64,000 bases of DNA from Stutzerimonas xanthomarina DSM 18231 (GTDB lineage Bacteria > Pseudomonadota > Gammaproteobacteria > Pseudomonadales > Pseudomonadaceae), in contig NZ_FQXA01000004.1 of NCBI RefSeq assembly GCF_900129835.1, positions 248,001 through 312,000 on the forward strand, read 5' to 3'. The notes beneath the pieces are model-generated. The model did not search any database. It saw only the letters and a list, made by a program, of their open reading frames with translations, and had not been told where the DNA came from. Shown here piece after piece: positions 51,109 to 62,830 of the stretch. Numbering within the stretch: position 1 is the first letter of the stretch; each line of letters begins with the position of its first letter. The translations under genes were made by a program, and so were the position numbers.

Positions 51109-51526
51109 GGTAGGTCTCCTCCTTGGGAAGGTTGAGCACCGGCAGGCCGGTTTGCACCTCGATACGACTAATGGTTTCGGCGATGCCGTGCGGTGTTGCG
51201 CAGCCGAGCACGAACCACATGTTCCAGGCATGTTCGCGGCGGTAGTTGTGGGCCACTTCAGGCATGGCAGCCAGTATTTCGGCGACCGTATCGAAGCGCT
51301 CTTCCGGCACCGAGAGCGCGGCGAGGGTGAAGGCGCCGCCGAGGCGTTCGATGTCGAACATCGGGCCGAAGCGGGTGAGGGTGCCATCTTCGAGCAGGGC
51401 CTGGACGCGATCGCGAAGCGCCTGCGGCTCAGCGTCCAATTCATCGGCCAGAGCCTGCCAGGGATGACGGACCAGCGGCAGGCCATGTTGCAGGCGGTTG
51501 ATCAGGCGGCGGTCGAACTCATCCAT
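51083..51526 (-). CDS. nirG: NirG, siroheme decarboxylase subunit
   Basis: A 147-residue NirDLGH family protein. It starts [20 protein letters not shown], and the AsnC-like core includes [18 protein letters not shown], very like the matching segment of NirD. The start overlaps the nirL end by eight bases and the end overlaps nirH by 26 bases, indicating coupled translation. Confidence 0.92.
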   Translation of the reverse strand: MDEFDRRLINRLQHGLPLVRHPWQALADELDAEPQALRDRVQALLEDGTLTRFGPMFDIERLGGAFTLAALSVPEERFDTVAEILAAMPEVAHNYRREHAWNMWFVLGCATPHGIAETISRIEVQTGLPVLNLPKEETYHVGLHFAV

Positions 51527-52034
51527 TGGCGCGCTCCAGCTCAGCGGGCGGTGCGTAACGACCGCCGCACTGCTTGAAGGCGCGGGTGCTGAACAGCAGC
51601 TGATGCGGTACATCGCTCAGACCGTGTTCGGCGAGCATGTCGTCGATCAGGCGGCACACCTGCTCGCGTTCACGGCCGTGAACCATGCAGAACAGGTTGT
51701 AAGGCCAGTCCGGCAGCCGCCGAGGGCGCTGATAGCAAAGGTTGACGCCAGCGACCTGGCCAAGCGTGTGCCCGACTTCATCGACTCGCTCGTCGGGGAT
51801 GTCCATCACTAGCATCGCGTTGGCGCGAAAGCCCAGCGCGCGGTGTTTGATAACCAGCCCCATGCGACGAAACAGCCCGCTCTCGCTCCAGCGGCGGACC
51901 TGTTCGAGCACCGCCTCTTCGCTGGCACCGACGCGCTCGGCCAGCACCTGGTAGGGGCGCGCGACCAGCGGCAGCCCTGCTTCGAGCAGACGACGCAGCT
52001 GCATTGCCTGGAAGTCGTTCAGGCGTAACGTCAT
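51519..52034 (-). CDS. nirL: NirL, siroheme decarboxylase subunit
   Basis: A 171-residue NirDLGH protein with the family start [20 protein letters not shown] and the core [17 protein letters not shown], closely parallel to NirH. Its start overlaps the nirD end by four bases. It belongs to the nirSMCFDLGH operon making the first heme d1 intermediates from siroheme. Confidence 0.92.
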   Translation of the reverse strand: MTLRLNDFQAMQLRRLLEAGLPLVARPYQVLAERVGASEEAVLEQVRRWSESGLFRRMGLVIKHRALGFRANAMLVMDIPDERVDEVGHTLGQVAGVNLCYQRPRRLPDWPYNLFCMVHGREREQVCRLIDDMLAEHGLSDVPHQLLFSTRAFKQCGGRYAPPAELERANG

Positions 52035-52489
52035 GGCGCTTCTCCAATGGGAAAACCGAGGTCGATGCGGTAGGCCGTCTGCATGGGCAAATCGAGCGGA
52101 ATCAGGCCGGTTTGTGCTTCGATCGCAACCAAAAGCGCATCGATGTGCGCTCGATCCGGCCCGGTGAGCACGAACCAGAGGTTGTAATGATGCTCGCGCA
52201 GGTAGTTGTGGTTCACCTCGGCGTAGCAGTTGATCAGTTCGGCGACCCGTTCCAGCTGCACTTCGGGTACGGCGAGGGCCACCAGGGTGCTGGCGCCGGC
52301 GCGGCTGTGTTCAAACACAGGGCCGATGCGTGACAGACCGCCGCTGCTTTCCAGGCGTTCGAGGCAAGCCAGTACGTCGTCCTCGCTGCATTCAAGGGCG
52401 TCCGCCATGGCGCGATAGGGCTCGGCGCACAGCGGCATGCCGTGCTGGAAGCGGTCGATCAGGCGGCGGCTGAGGGTGTCGATTTGCAT
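52031..52489 (-). CDS. nirD: NirD, siroheme decarboxylase subunit
   Basis: A 152-residue NirDLGH protein. It starts [20 protein letters not shown], and its core is [19 protein letters not shown]. In pairings known from related systems, D/G-type and L/H-type subunits combine, and both kinds are present here. The gene begins two bases before the nirF stop. Confidence 0.92.
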   Translation of the reverse strand: MQIDTLSRRLIDRFQHGMPLCAEPYRAMADALECSEDDVLACLERLESSGGLSRIGPVFEHSRAGASTLVALAVPEVQLERVAELINCYAEVNHNYLREHHYNLWFVLTGPDRAHIDALLVAIEAQTGLIPLDLPMQTAYRIDLGFPIGEAP

Positions 52490-52490
52490 G

Positions 52491-53669
52491 TCACAACCCC
52501 GTCTCGTGCGCGCGGCTGCTGAAGAAAATGCCGCTTGGACTGTCGGCCGGCAGGCGCTTTAGGAGCTTGAGCGAGTACGGGTCCCAGACCTGTACTTCGT
52601 TACCGTCGCGTACTGACAGCCAGAGCTGGTCGCCGCGGGCGGTGAATTCCATGTGCAACACGGCGGGGCCGGGTTCCAGTTGGGCAATGATCTCGTGGGT
52701 TTCAGTGTCGATGACTTGCACCTTGCCATTGTCCGGGTGGGCGAAGTTCACCCAGATCTGCCGGGCATCCGGCCGCGCCATGACGAAGATCGGCTGGCCT
52801 GCGACGTCGATGGCGTCGGTCTGCTTCCAGCTCTGCGAATCCATCACCAGCACGCGGTGCTGGCCGACTGCGGGTACGAAAGTCTGATTACCGGCCACGG
52901 TCCAGCCTTCCAGATGCGGCATCTTGTAGACCGGAAGCTTTTCCTCGCCGCGGCCGTAGCCGTCGATGATCCGCTCGACCCCGCGGGCGGTATGCCAAAG
53001 GTCGATCTTGGCCATGCCGTCCTCGCCGAACAGGCCGGCAATGTAATAGCGGCCGTCCGGCGTGAGCAGTGCATCGTAGGGCTGCTTGCCGATGTCTTTG
53101 AAGCGGGTGATGGCTGGGGTGTTGCCCTGACTGAAGTCCAGCAGCCAGGTTTCATGGGTGTCGAACAGGCTGTAGATGAAGCGGCGGCCGGGCGCGTCGA
53201 GCACGCCGACCACGCGCGAATTGCGGCTGCCGTCGGCCAGCGGCGTGGCGGGAATATCGGCGACCAGCTCCAGCGTTTCGGCGTCGAACACCTTGACGCC
53301 GCCGGGCTCGTAGTTACCCACCGCGATCAGCTTGCCGTCCTGGCTGATGGCGCCGCCGATGCTGTTGCCACCTTGCACCACACGCCGGTCGATACGCTGA
53401 CGCAGCAGGTCGACCTTGGTCAGGCCGCCGTCACGGCCGAATACATAGGCGAAGCGCTCGTCGCGGGAAAACACCACCGAGGCGTGGGACAGATCGCCCA
53501 GGCCCTCGACACGCGCCAGCCGCGACTGGCCGCTGGTTTCGATGATTTGCAGAGCACCGGTGGCGCGTTCCACCACGACGCCCAGGTCACCGGTGCCGCG
53601 CAGCGGTTGCTGGGCACAGGCGCCGAGCAGCAGGCTGGCAACGGCGAGCAACAGGGATGGACGCTTCAT
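52491..53669 (-). CDS. nirF: NirF, heme d1 biosynthesis lipoprotein
   Basis: A 392-residue protein with a lipobox LLLGACAQQ (Cys18), so it is probably a periplasm-facing lipoprotein. It has the d1-type propeller of the NirS/NirN family but no heme c motif. It acts late in heme d1 synthesis. Its ATG overlaps the nirC stop by four bases. Confidence 0.94.
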   Translation of the reverse strand: MKRPSLLLAVASLLLGACAQQPLRGTGDLGVVVERATGALQIIETSGQSRLARVEGLGDLSHASVVFSRDERFAYVFGRDGGLTKVDLLRQRIDRRVVQGGNSIGGAISQDGKLIAVGNYEPGGVKVFDAETLELVADIPATPLADGSRNSRVVGVLDAPGRRFIYSLFDTHETWLLDFSQGNTPAITRFKDIGKQPYDALLTPDGRYYIAGLFGEDGMAKIDLWHTARGVERIIDGYGRGEEKLPVYKMPHLEGWTVAGNQTFVPAVGQHRVLVMDSQSWKQTDAIDVAGQPIFVMARPDARQIWVNFAHPDNGKVQVIDTETHEIIAQLEPGPAVLHMEFTARGDQLWLSVRDGNEVQVWDPYSLKLLKRLPADSPSGIFFSSRAHETGL

Positions 53670-54007
53670 GGCCTTGGGTATCCTTCGAGGAGTAGATCGA
53701 CCAGCCAGGCGATGTCCTGCTCATCGAGCAGGGCATTCCAGCCGGGCATAGCAGTGCCGGGCCGACCGTGGGTTACGGTGGCGATCAGGCTTTCACGGGA
53801 TTTGCCGGCGATGGCATCGAGGGTCAGTGCCGGGCCAAGGCCGCCGGTCATACGCAGACCGTGGCAGGAGCCGCAGTCCTGCACCAGCAGGTGTTCGAGC
53901 TGTACCTGGCGAGCGACTGTAGGCATGTCGGCCAGGGCTGCGGAAAAGGGGAGGAGGGACATCAGGCTGAGCCCCAAACCGAATACTGCATGTCGGGACT
54001 GAAACAT
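53666..54007 (-). CDS. nirC: NirC, periplasmic cytochrome c
   Basis: A 113-residue secreted monoheme cytochrome c. The signal peptide ends near ALA (residue 26), the heme site is CGSCH (Cys45, Cys48, His49), and the axial Met lies in GTAMPGW. It can donate electrons to NirS or take them in heme d1 maturation. GGAGGAC precedes the start; the open frame to 54046 is not supported. Confidence 0.93.
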   Translation of the reverse strand: MFQSRHAVFGLGLSLMSLLPFSAALADMPTVARQVQLEHLLVQDCGSCHGLRMTGGLGPALTLDAIAGKSRESLIATVTHGRPGTAMPGWNALLDEQDIAWLVDLLLEGYPRP

Positions 54008-54024
54008 GATGTCCTCCTTGGGTG

Positions 54025-54339
54025 TTACTTGAGGCTCAAAACCCACTCAGCGAGGGTTTTGGCTTCTTCGTCGGTGACTGCGTTTGGCGGCATCGGGATC
54101 GGACCCCAGGTACCTTGGGTGCCGTTCTTGATGCGACCGGCGAGCAGGTCAGCAGCGCCTTCCTGGCCAGCGTACTTGGCAGCGACTTCCTTCAAGGCCG
54201 GGCCGACCATCTTGGCGTCGAGGCTGTGGCAGGCCGCGCAGGGCTTGCTCTTGAACAGCGCTTCACCGTCCTGAGCCACGGCGGGTTGCAGAACCATCGC
54301 GCCGCCAAGGGCGAGCAGTGGAATAAGAATTTTCTTCAT
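54025..54339 (-). CDS. nirM: NirM, cytochrome c-551
   Basis: A 104-residue protein: a 22-residue signal peptide ([20 protein letters not shown]) and a mature c-551 of about 82 residues with CAACH (Cys34, Cys37, His38) and the Met ligand in the loop [10 protein letters not shown]. It is the main electron donor to cytochrome cd1. GAGGAAG precedes the ATG. It directly follows nirS, without the nirT and nirB genes reported between them in P. stutzeri ZoBell. Confidence 0.96.
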   Translation of the reverse strand: MKKILIPLLALGGAMVLQPAVAQDGEALFKSKPCAACHSLDAKMVGPALKEVAAKYAGQEGAADLLAGRIKNGTQGTWGPIPMPPNAVTDEEAKTLAEWVLSLK

Positions 54340-54359
54340 GAGTTACTTCCTCAAGGCTA

Positions 54360-54383
54360 GAGGGGGATCTTGATGTCCCCCTC
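54360..54383. promoter_or_regulatory. Hairpin between nirS and nirM
   Basis: GAGGGGGA and TCCCCCTC form a perfect eight-base stem with an eight-base loop, nine bases after the nirS stop. Reading in the direction of transcription there is no T run, so it looks like an mRNA-stabilising or partial termination structure that raises nirS over the distal genes. Confidence 0.65.
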
Positions 54384-54391
54384 GGTTTTAC

Positions 54392-56227
<1,836 letters not shown>

Positions 56228-56353
56228 GAGTCGATCCGCTATAGCCCAGGCGTGACGCCGTGTCGCGGGGGCGGAGAGAACAGGCGAAAACGGGGAAAAG
56301 TGTGCGTCAAGCCGAGTGGCTGCGCAGAGGTATTAGCCCATTTGCAGTCGGGC

Positions 56354-56367
56354 TTGACCGTAATCAA
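56354..56367 (+). promoter_or_regulatory. Dnr/Anr box of the nirQ promoter
   Basis: TTGACCGTAATCAA matches the FNR-type consensus at nine of ten positions. A class II start would be near 56402, 52 bases before the nirQ ATG. No good -10 hexamer is obvious. It is 140 bases from the nirS box, so each divergent operon has its own site. Confidence 0.75.
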
Positions 56368-56453
56368 GCTTCGCTGGCGTACGGCTTGAGGTGCGACGGG
56401 GCGACGATTAGTTTGGCGTTAGTCAATTCCACCGCTGCAGTGAGGTATCGCCA

Positions 56454-57260
56454 ATGAATGCGCCCGAGAACCTTGTCAGCTTGACTGGTGCTCCGTTCTA
56501 CCAGTCGCTGGGCAATGAGGAGGTGCTCTTTGAACAGGCCTGGAAGCACGGCATGCCGGTGCTGATCAAGGGCCCAACCGGCTGCGGCAAGACCCGCTTC
56601 GTGCAGCATATGGCACACCAGCTGAACCTGCCGCTGTACACCGTGGCCTGTCATGACGACCTGAGCGCTGCTGACCTGGTGGGTCGTCATCTGATCGGTT
56701 CCCAGGGCACCTGGTGGCAGGATGGCCCGCTGACTCGCGCCGTCCGTGAAGGCGGCATCTGCTACCTGGACGAAGTGGTCGAGGCCCGGCAAGACACCGC
56801 TGTGGTACTGCATCCGCTGGCCGACGATCGTCGCGAGCTGTTCATCGAGCGCACCGGCGAAGCCTTGAAAGCGCCGCCGGGTTTCATGCTGGTGGTCAGC
56901 TACAACCCCGGCTACCAGAACCTGCTCAAGGGTATGAAACCGAGTACGCGGCAGCGTTTCGTCGCCATGCGTTTCGACTACCCGGCGGAGGCCGAGGAGC
57001 AGCGCATCGTTGCCAAGGAGGCGCAGGTAGATGCCGCTCTGGCGGCGCAAGTGGTCAAGCTGGGGCAGGCGCTACGCCGGCTCGAACAGCATGACCTCGA
57101 AGAAGTCGCCTCGACCCGCTTGCTGATTTTCACCGCACGGATGATTCGCTCCGGCATGAGCCCGCGCGAGGCCTGCATGGCTTGTCTCGCTGAGCCACTG
57201 TCGGACGATCCGCAAACCGTTGCAGCTCTGATGGATGTAGTCGATGTCTATTTCGGTTGA
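56454..57260 (+). CDS. nirQ: NirQ/NorQ, MoxR-type AAA+ ATPase
   Basis: A 268-residue ATPase with Walker A GPTGCGKT (residues 40-47), followed by HDDLSAADLVGRHLIGSQG. It works with the VWA protein NorD to activate nitric oxide reductase, probably by helping insert non-heme iron. GAGG lies 12 bases before the ATG. Its end overlaps the norE start by 17 bases. Confidence 0.95.
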   Translation: MNAPENLVSLTGAPFYQSLGNEEVLFEQAWKHGMPVLIKGPTGCGKTRFVQHMAHQLNLPLYTVACHDDLSAADLVGRHLIGSQGTWWQDGPLTRAVREGGICYLDEVVEARQDTAVVLHPLADDRRELFIERTGEALKAPPGFMLVVSYNPGYQNLLKGMKPSTRQRFVAMRFDYPAEAEEQRIVAKEAQVDAALAAQVVKLGQALRRLEQHDLEEVASTRLLIFTARMIRSGMSPREACMACLAEPLSDDPQTVAALMDVVDVYFG

Positions 57261-57828
57261 TAGCACCAGCCTGTCTCGCCGTCTGCCAGGCGATCTGGCG
57301 ATGTGGTTCTTCATTCTTGCCGAGCTGACAGTTTTCGCCATTCTGATCCTGGCGTTCGCGGTTACCCAACTGCTCAATCCCGAACTGTTTCGTGAAAGCC
57401 GCGCGGCTCTGGATAGCTCGATCGGGTTGGTGCTGACGCTCAGCCTGCTGACCTCCGGTCTGTTGGCTGCCCTGGCGGTGGAGCAGGTACGTCTGGCGCG
57501 GCCGCAACGGGGAGCGATGCTATTGCTCGGTGCGCTGTTGAGTTCCTGCGTCTACGTGGTGCTCAAACTGAACGAATACAGCCACCTTTCCGGACTTGGC
57601 TTGGGGCTTGAGCACAATACGTTCTTCACTCTCTATTGGATTCTCACCGGCTTCCACTTTCTGCACGTGTTGCTGGGCCTGGTTATCCTCGGCTGGATGG
57701 CCGAACGCTGCCGTCGGCGCGCCTACAGCGTGCATGAATGCGCGGGGCTGGAATCTGGGGTGCTCTACTGGCACATGGTGGACATGGTCTGGGTGCTGCT
57801 TTTCCCCCTGGTCTACGTCATCAACTGA
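57244..57828 (+). CDS. norE: NorE, cytochrome oxidase subunit III-like protein
   Basis: A 194-residue membrane protein with about five helices, related to heme-copper oxidase subunit III (GDLAMWFFILAELTVFAILI, TGFHFLHVLLGLVILGW, YWHMVDMVWVLLFPLVYV). It is encoded between nirQ and norF and supports full NO reductase activity, though it is not a subunit of the purified enzyme. Confidence 0.9.
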   Translation: MSISVDSTSLSRRLPGDLAMWFFILAELTVFAILILAFAVTQLLNPELFRESRAALDSSIGLVLTLSLLTSGLLAALAVEQVRLARPQRGAMLLLGALLSSCVYVVLKLNEYSHLSGLGLGLEHNTFFTLYWILTGFHFLHVLLGLVILGWMAERCRRRAYSVHECAGLESGVLYWHMVDMVWVLLFPLVYVIN

Positions 57829-57838
57829 GGAGGTTGTG

Positions 57839-58090
57839 ATGTCCGCTTCAAAAGTGCTGATCGGCTGTTGGCTAGCGCTTGCCATCCTGTCCACGGCCAC
57901 CGTATTGCTTGGTAATGCCGGTTCGACACTGCTGCTCGCAGGCGCCGTACTGGCCGTCGCGCTGGTTAAGGCCTGGGTGATCACCGAAGGCTTCATGGAG
58001 CTGCGCCATGCGCCGCCTCTCTGGCGCTTGCTTCTGCTCGGCTGGCCTCTGGCGATGGCCGGCGGCATCCTGCTGGCGATGAGCCTGTAA
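57839..58090 (+). CDS. norF: NorF-like small membrane protein
   Basis: An 83-residue protein with three hydrophobic helices and the cytochrome c oxidase subunit IV-like motif AVALVKAWVITEGFMELRHA. GAGGAGG is seven bases before the ATG and the gene starts ten bases after norE, so the two are cotranscribed. The name nirP has been used for this position in P. stutzeri. The function is accessory to NO reduction. Confidence 0.88.
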   Translation: MSASKVLIGCWLALAILSTATVLLGNAGSTLLLAGAVLAVALVKAWVITEGFMELRHAPPLWRLLLLGWPLAMAGGILLAMSL

Positions 58091-58306
58091 CGGCTGCATG
58101 GCGAGCCGGTAGAAACCTGCTCGCACGCACCGTCAGCTTGTCTGGCCTGCGTCTCGCAGGCCACGCATCCACCGCTGAAACCCCCTCCGCTCGACCCGAT
58201 TCTCTCTCGCCTTTTCGCCAAAGCCCCGCAACCAGCTAGCCGGATACACGGCCAGCTGCCGGTGCCCGTGATTCCGTAAAGACCCAGTGCCACGTTCAGG
58301 TTTTTC

Positions 58307-58349
58307 TTGATCGGCATCAAGCAGGTTTCGATAGCTCCCTTCTTAAAAT
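58307..58349 (+). promoter_or_regulatory. Dnr/Anr box and -10 element of the norC promoter
   Basis: TTGATCGGCATCAA (58307-58320) is a perfect FNR-type site. TTAAAA/TAAAAT (58343-58349) is a good -10, putting the start near 58355, in class II position. The norC ATG follows about 24 bases later. Confidence 0.88.
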
Positions 58350-58378
58350 GGCCCCGCCAACGCCATGAGGAGGCGACC

Positions 58379-58819
58379 ATGTCCGAGACCTTTACCAAGG
58401 GAATGGCCAGAAATATCTACTTCGGGGGAAGCGTTTTCTTCTTCCTGGTGTTTCTGGGCCTGACCTATCACACAGAACAAACCTTTCCAGAGCGATCCAA
58501 CGAGTCGGAACTGACCGAAGCGGTGGTGCGAGGCAAAGAGGTTTGGGAAAACAACAACTGCATCGGCTGCCACAGCCTGCTCGGTGAGGGTGCCTACTTC
58601 GCGCCGGAGCTGGGGAATGTTTTCGTTCGTCGCGGTGAGGATGCGGCCTTCAAGCCCTTCTTGCAGGCCTGGATGAAAGCTCAGCCGCTGGGTGTACCGG
58701 GACGTAGATCGATGCCGCAGTTCAATCTGACCGAGCAGGAAGTCGACGATATGGCCGAATTCCTCAAGTGGACGTCGAAGATTGATACCAATAACTGGCC
58801 GCCAAACAAGGAGGGCTGA
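58379..58819 (+). CDS. norC: NorC, cytochrome c subunit of nitric oxide reductase
   Basis: A 146-residue membrane-anchored cytochrome c: an N-terminal helix (NIYFGGSVFFFLVFLGL), then a periplasmic heme site CIGCH (Cys61, Cys64, His65) and a Met ligand in RRSMPQF. It receives electrons from c-551 or azurin-type donors and passes them to NorB. GAGGAGG precedes the ATG. The stop is four bases before norB. Confidence 0.97.
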   Translation: MSETFTKGMARNIYFGGSVFFFLVFLGLTYHTEQTFPERSNESELTEAVVRGKEVWENNNCIGCHSLLGEGAYFAPELGNVFVRRGEDAAFKPFLQAWMKAQPLGVPGRRSMPQFNLTEQEVDDMAEFLKWTSKIDTNNWPPNKEG

Positions 58820-60250
<1,431 letters not shown>

Positions 60251-60268
60251 GTTTTATCGCGACATGAG

Positions 60269-60308
60269 CAACGGCCCGGCTGACATGAGCGGGCCGTTGT
60301 TGTTTTTG
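60269..60308 (+). terminator. Intrinsic terminator between norB and norD
   Basis: CAACGGCCCG and CGGGCCGTTG form a perfect ten-base stem with an eleven-base loop, followed by TTGTTTTTG, starting 19 bases after the norB stop. It should limit read-through into norD. Confidence 0.88.
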
Positions 60309-60331
60309 AACAACGCTACGGAGTGATTGCA

Positions 60332-62176
60332 ATGGCCTTTACCATCGAAGTCGAAGAGTGGGTCGGCAGCGTCTGGCACCGTTTCATCACCCGTCGCGCC
60401 AGTCCGGACTTTCCGGAAGCCAGCGTCTCGTTGGAAAGCATGCATCGACCGCTGTCGGTCCTGTTCCGCGCCATGGGTGGCGCCAGTGGAATAGGCGTCG
60501 AGGCGGCCAACGCACGTGATCTGATGCTGCGCCGTACTCTGTTGCAGCAAGTCGCCGGCACCTGCAAGCAATTGCCGGTCGCCTGGTGCGATGCAAGTAA
60601 CCTGCGCCTGCCGCAGAATCTTGCCGTATACCCCGAAGTTTCACTCAACCAGGATCTTTATCGTTGGCTGGCGCTGCTCGCAGCGCAGGCGGGCGAGATG
60701 CGCCATTGGGCGCGCGACAATCAACGCTGGACGCAGGTCATCCTCGAGCGTTTCCCCGCCATGCGTCCGCGCTACGAGCGGTTGGTCGAAGCCCATCTGC
60801 AACTGCGGCCGGACCCGGACACACTGCCCCGCGCCGAGGCCGCGCTGGAACGTGCGATCTGCCGGGCCCTGCGTGAGCCAGGCAGCGTCGAGCAGTTTCC
60901 GCGCAGCGAAGTGGCCCCCTGGCCGCTTCCAATGTGGCTGTACCCGGCGGAAAACCTCGGCGTGCCGCAAGCCACCGAGCTCACCGAAGAGGACCAGGAC
61001 AACAACCTGCAGGCGCCGCCGACCGAGCAGAAGGGCATGCGCAAGCGCGCCAAGCGTGTCGAGGACAGCACCAGCAAGGGCGGGCTGATGTTGTTCCGCC
61101 TGGAAAACCTGTTCAGCTGGTCCGAGCATGTCGAGCTGGACCGCCAGGGAGACGACAGCGAAAACGAGGACGCCTCGCGTGTTGCCGAAGACCTCGACGA
61201 AATCGCCATGTCGCGTCAGCGTATGCGCAAGGGTGGCGGTCTCAAGCTGCATCTCGACCTGCCGCCAGCCGACGTGGATGACATTCCGCTCGGCGAGGGC
61301 GTCAAGCTGCCGGAGTGGGACTACCGCAAGCAGCGCATGCAGGCTGATTTCGTCAGCCTGCAGATGATGCTGCCGCGAGGTTCCGAACCCATGGGCCTGC
61401 CGCTGCGATTAAGCCCGCTGGCGCGCAAGCTGCGCCGGCAGTTCGAGCACCTGCGCAACGACCGCCAATGGCTGCGGGGGCAACCCCAGGGTTCCGAACT
61501 GGATATGCAGGCCTGGCTCGACTTTCACGTCGAGCGCCAGCACGGTCAGTGCGCCGAGCGCGGTTTGTTCATGGAACAGCGGCAGAACCGTCGCGACCTG
61601 GCCTGCCTGTTGCTGGCCGACCTGTCGATGTCCACCGACGCGCACCTGGATGACGAACACAAGGTCATCGATGTGATCACCGACAGTCTGTTGCTATTCG
61701 GTGAGGCGCTGTCGGCGGTGGGGGATGATTTCGCCCTGTATGGCTTTTCCTCGCTGCGTCGGCAGCAGGTCAGAATGCAGGAACTCAAGAGCTTCAAGCA
61801 GCGCTATGGCGATGACACCCGTGGTCGCATCCAGGCGCTCAAGCCTGGCTATTACACCCGTATGGGCGCAGCCATCCGCCAGGCCACCGAGCTGCTCGGT
61901 AAGTGCAAGCAGCGGCGCAAGCTGCTGTTGCTGGTCACTGACGGCAAGCCCAACGACCTGGACCTGTACGAAGGCCGCTACGGTGTCGAAGACACCCGCG
62001 AAGCGGTGCTCGAGGCGCGGCGTCAGGGACTGCTGCCGTTCTGCATCACCATCGATCAGGAAGCCGGCGACTACCTGCCCTACATGTTCGGCGCCAATGG
62101 CTATACCTTGATCAAGGAACCGCAACAGCTGCCATTCCGCCTACCGCAGCTCTACAAGCAGCTGACCCAGCCGTAA
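60332..62176 (+). CDS. norD: NorD, VWA-domain protein for NO reductase activation
   Basis: A 614-residue cytoplasmic protein with a C-terminal von Willebrand A domain carrying the MIDAS motif DLSMS (in LACLLLADLSMSTD) and a later TDG-type contact (LLVTDGKPNDLD). It pairs with NirQ/NorQ as an AAA-VWA chaperone for NorB. GGAG eight bases before 60332 sets the start; an in-frame GTG at 60323 is less likely. The terminator upstream implies lower expression than norCB. Confidence 0.94.
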   Translation: MAFTIEVEEWVGSVWHRFITRRASPDFPEASVSLESMHRPLSVLFRAMGGASGIGVEAANARDLMLRRTLLQQVAGTCKQLPVAWCDASNLRLPQNLAVYPEVSLNQDLYRWLALLAAQAGEMRHWARDNQRWTQVILERFPAMRPRYERLVEAHLQLRPDPDTLPRAEAALERAICRALREPGSVEQFPRSEVAPWPLPMWLYPAENLGVPQATELTEEDQDNNLQAPPTEQKGMRKRAKRVEDSTSKGGLMLFRLENLFSWSEHVELDRQGDDSENEDASRVAEDLDEIAMSRQRMRKGGGLKLHLDLPPADVDDIPLGEGVKLPEWDYRKQRMQADFVSLQMMLPRGSEPMGLPLRLSPLARKLRRQFEHLRNDRQWLRGQPQGSELDMQAWLDFHVERQHGQCAERGLFMEQRQNRRDLACLLLADLSMSTDAHLDDEHKVIDVITDSLLLFGEALSAVGDDFALYGFSSLRRQQVRMQELKSFKQRYGDDTRGRIQALKPGYYTRMGAAIRQATELLGKCKQRRKLLLLVTDGKPNDLDLYEGRYGVEDTREAVLEARRQGLLPFCITIDQEAGDYLPYMFGANGYTLIKEPQQLPFRLPQLYKQLTQP

Positions 62177-62199
62177 GGCGGACGTCGCTTTTCACCTCC

Positions 62200-62482
62200 A
62201 CCGCGGCAGCGCTCGGTGGATGGCCACCCTTGGATCGGTGGGGCGTGATCCGTCCTACGGTTGATGTATAGAGAGGCGCGTGGTGAAGGGTGCTGCATTC
62301 GTAGGGAGATGGCCGTTTAGATCCACTGCGGCAGCGCTCGGCGGATCGGTGGAGCGTGATCCATCCTGCGGTCGATTTATAGAGAAGCGAGCGGTGAGGC
62401 ACTGCATTCGTAGGGCGGATCTCGCTTTTGACACCCCCATGCATCGGTAGGTGGATCGGTCACGCGTGATCCACCTACGGCC
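62200..62482. repeat. Degenerate tandem repeats of the GTGGATC...GCGTGATCCAC family
   Basis: Two direct copies are visible. The block GGCAGCGCTCGG occurs at 62205 and 62330; GGATCGGTGG-GCGTGATCC at 62232 and 62343; TATAGAGA-GCG and GCATTCGTAGGG recur after each. A third partial unit ends in a perfect ten-base inverted repeat, TAGGTGGATC (62448-62457) with GATCCACCTA (62468-62477). No gene is present in 62177-62503. The GCGTGATCCACC core is shared with the repeat after tatE. Confidence 0.75.
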
Positions 62483-62503
62483 CGCGCATGCCTAGCCGTT
62501 CGC

Positions 62504-62695
62504 CTAAAAGAGATGGCGCGGCAACCAGACAATCATCACCGCGCAGAAAACGGTGAGACCGATGCAGAACCAAAAGAATCTTTTCTGGCGTCGTTCCCCT
62601 GCGGTGTCTGCCAGGGCGGGGAGGGGCATGCCGCAGTTGCTGCATTCGGCTTCCTGCGGCGGGTTGGGTTGCTGGCAGTACAGGCATGTGGGCAT
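62504..62695 (-). CDS. dnrP: DnrP-like small zinc-ribbon membrane protein
   Basis: A 63-residue protein with a zinc-ribbon-like pair of CxxC motifs (CLYC and CSNC), a basic stretch ERRQKR, and one C-terminal membrane helix (FFWFCIGLTVFCAVMIVWL). The start at 62695 has GAGGA upstream; the frame is open to 62764. Proteins of this form next to dnr are annotated DnrP in pseudomonads, without a proven function. It lies 135 bases after the dnr stop on the same strand. Confidence 0.75.
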   Translation of the reverse strand: MPTCLYCQQPNPPQEAECSNCGMPLPALADTAGERRQKRFFWFCIGLTVFCAVMIVWLPRHLF

Positions 62696-62830
62696 GGCAG
62701 CGTCCTCTTTAGGTCGGTTCCAGCTTGCCATGCACAGCTGCTGTTCGCGGTTGACAGTAATCAACGAGTTGCAAGAGCTTCTCGCTTCGGTACAGGTTGC
62801 CCCGAGGGGGCGGGGTGCCGGGCACGGTGG

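Noticed and set aside
56412..56425. TTGGCGTTAGTCAA as a further Dnr box before nirQ
   Set aside because: Only about seven of ten consensus positions match, and it lies downstream of the predicted start for the better site at 56354.
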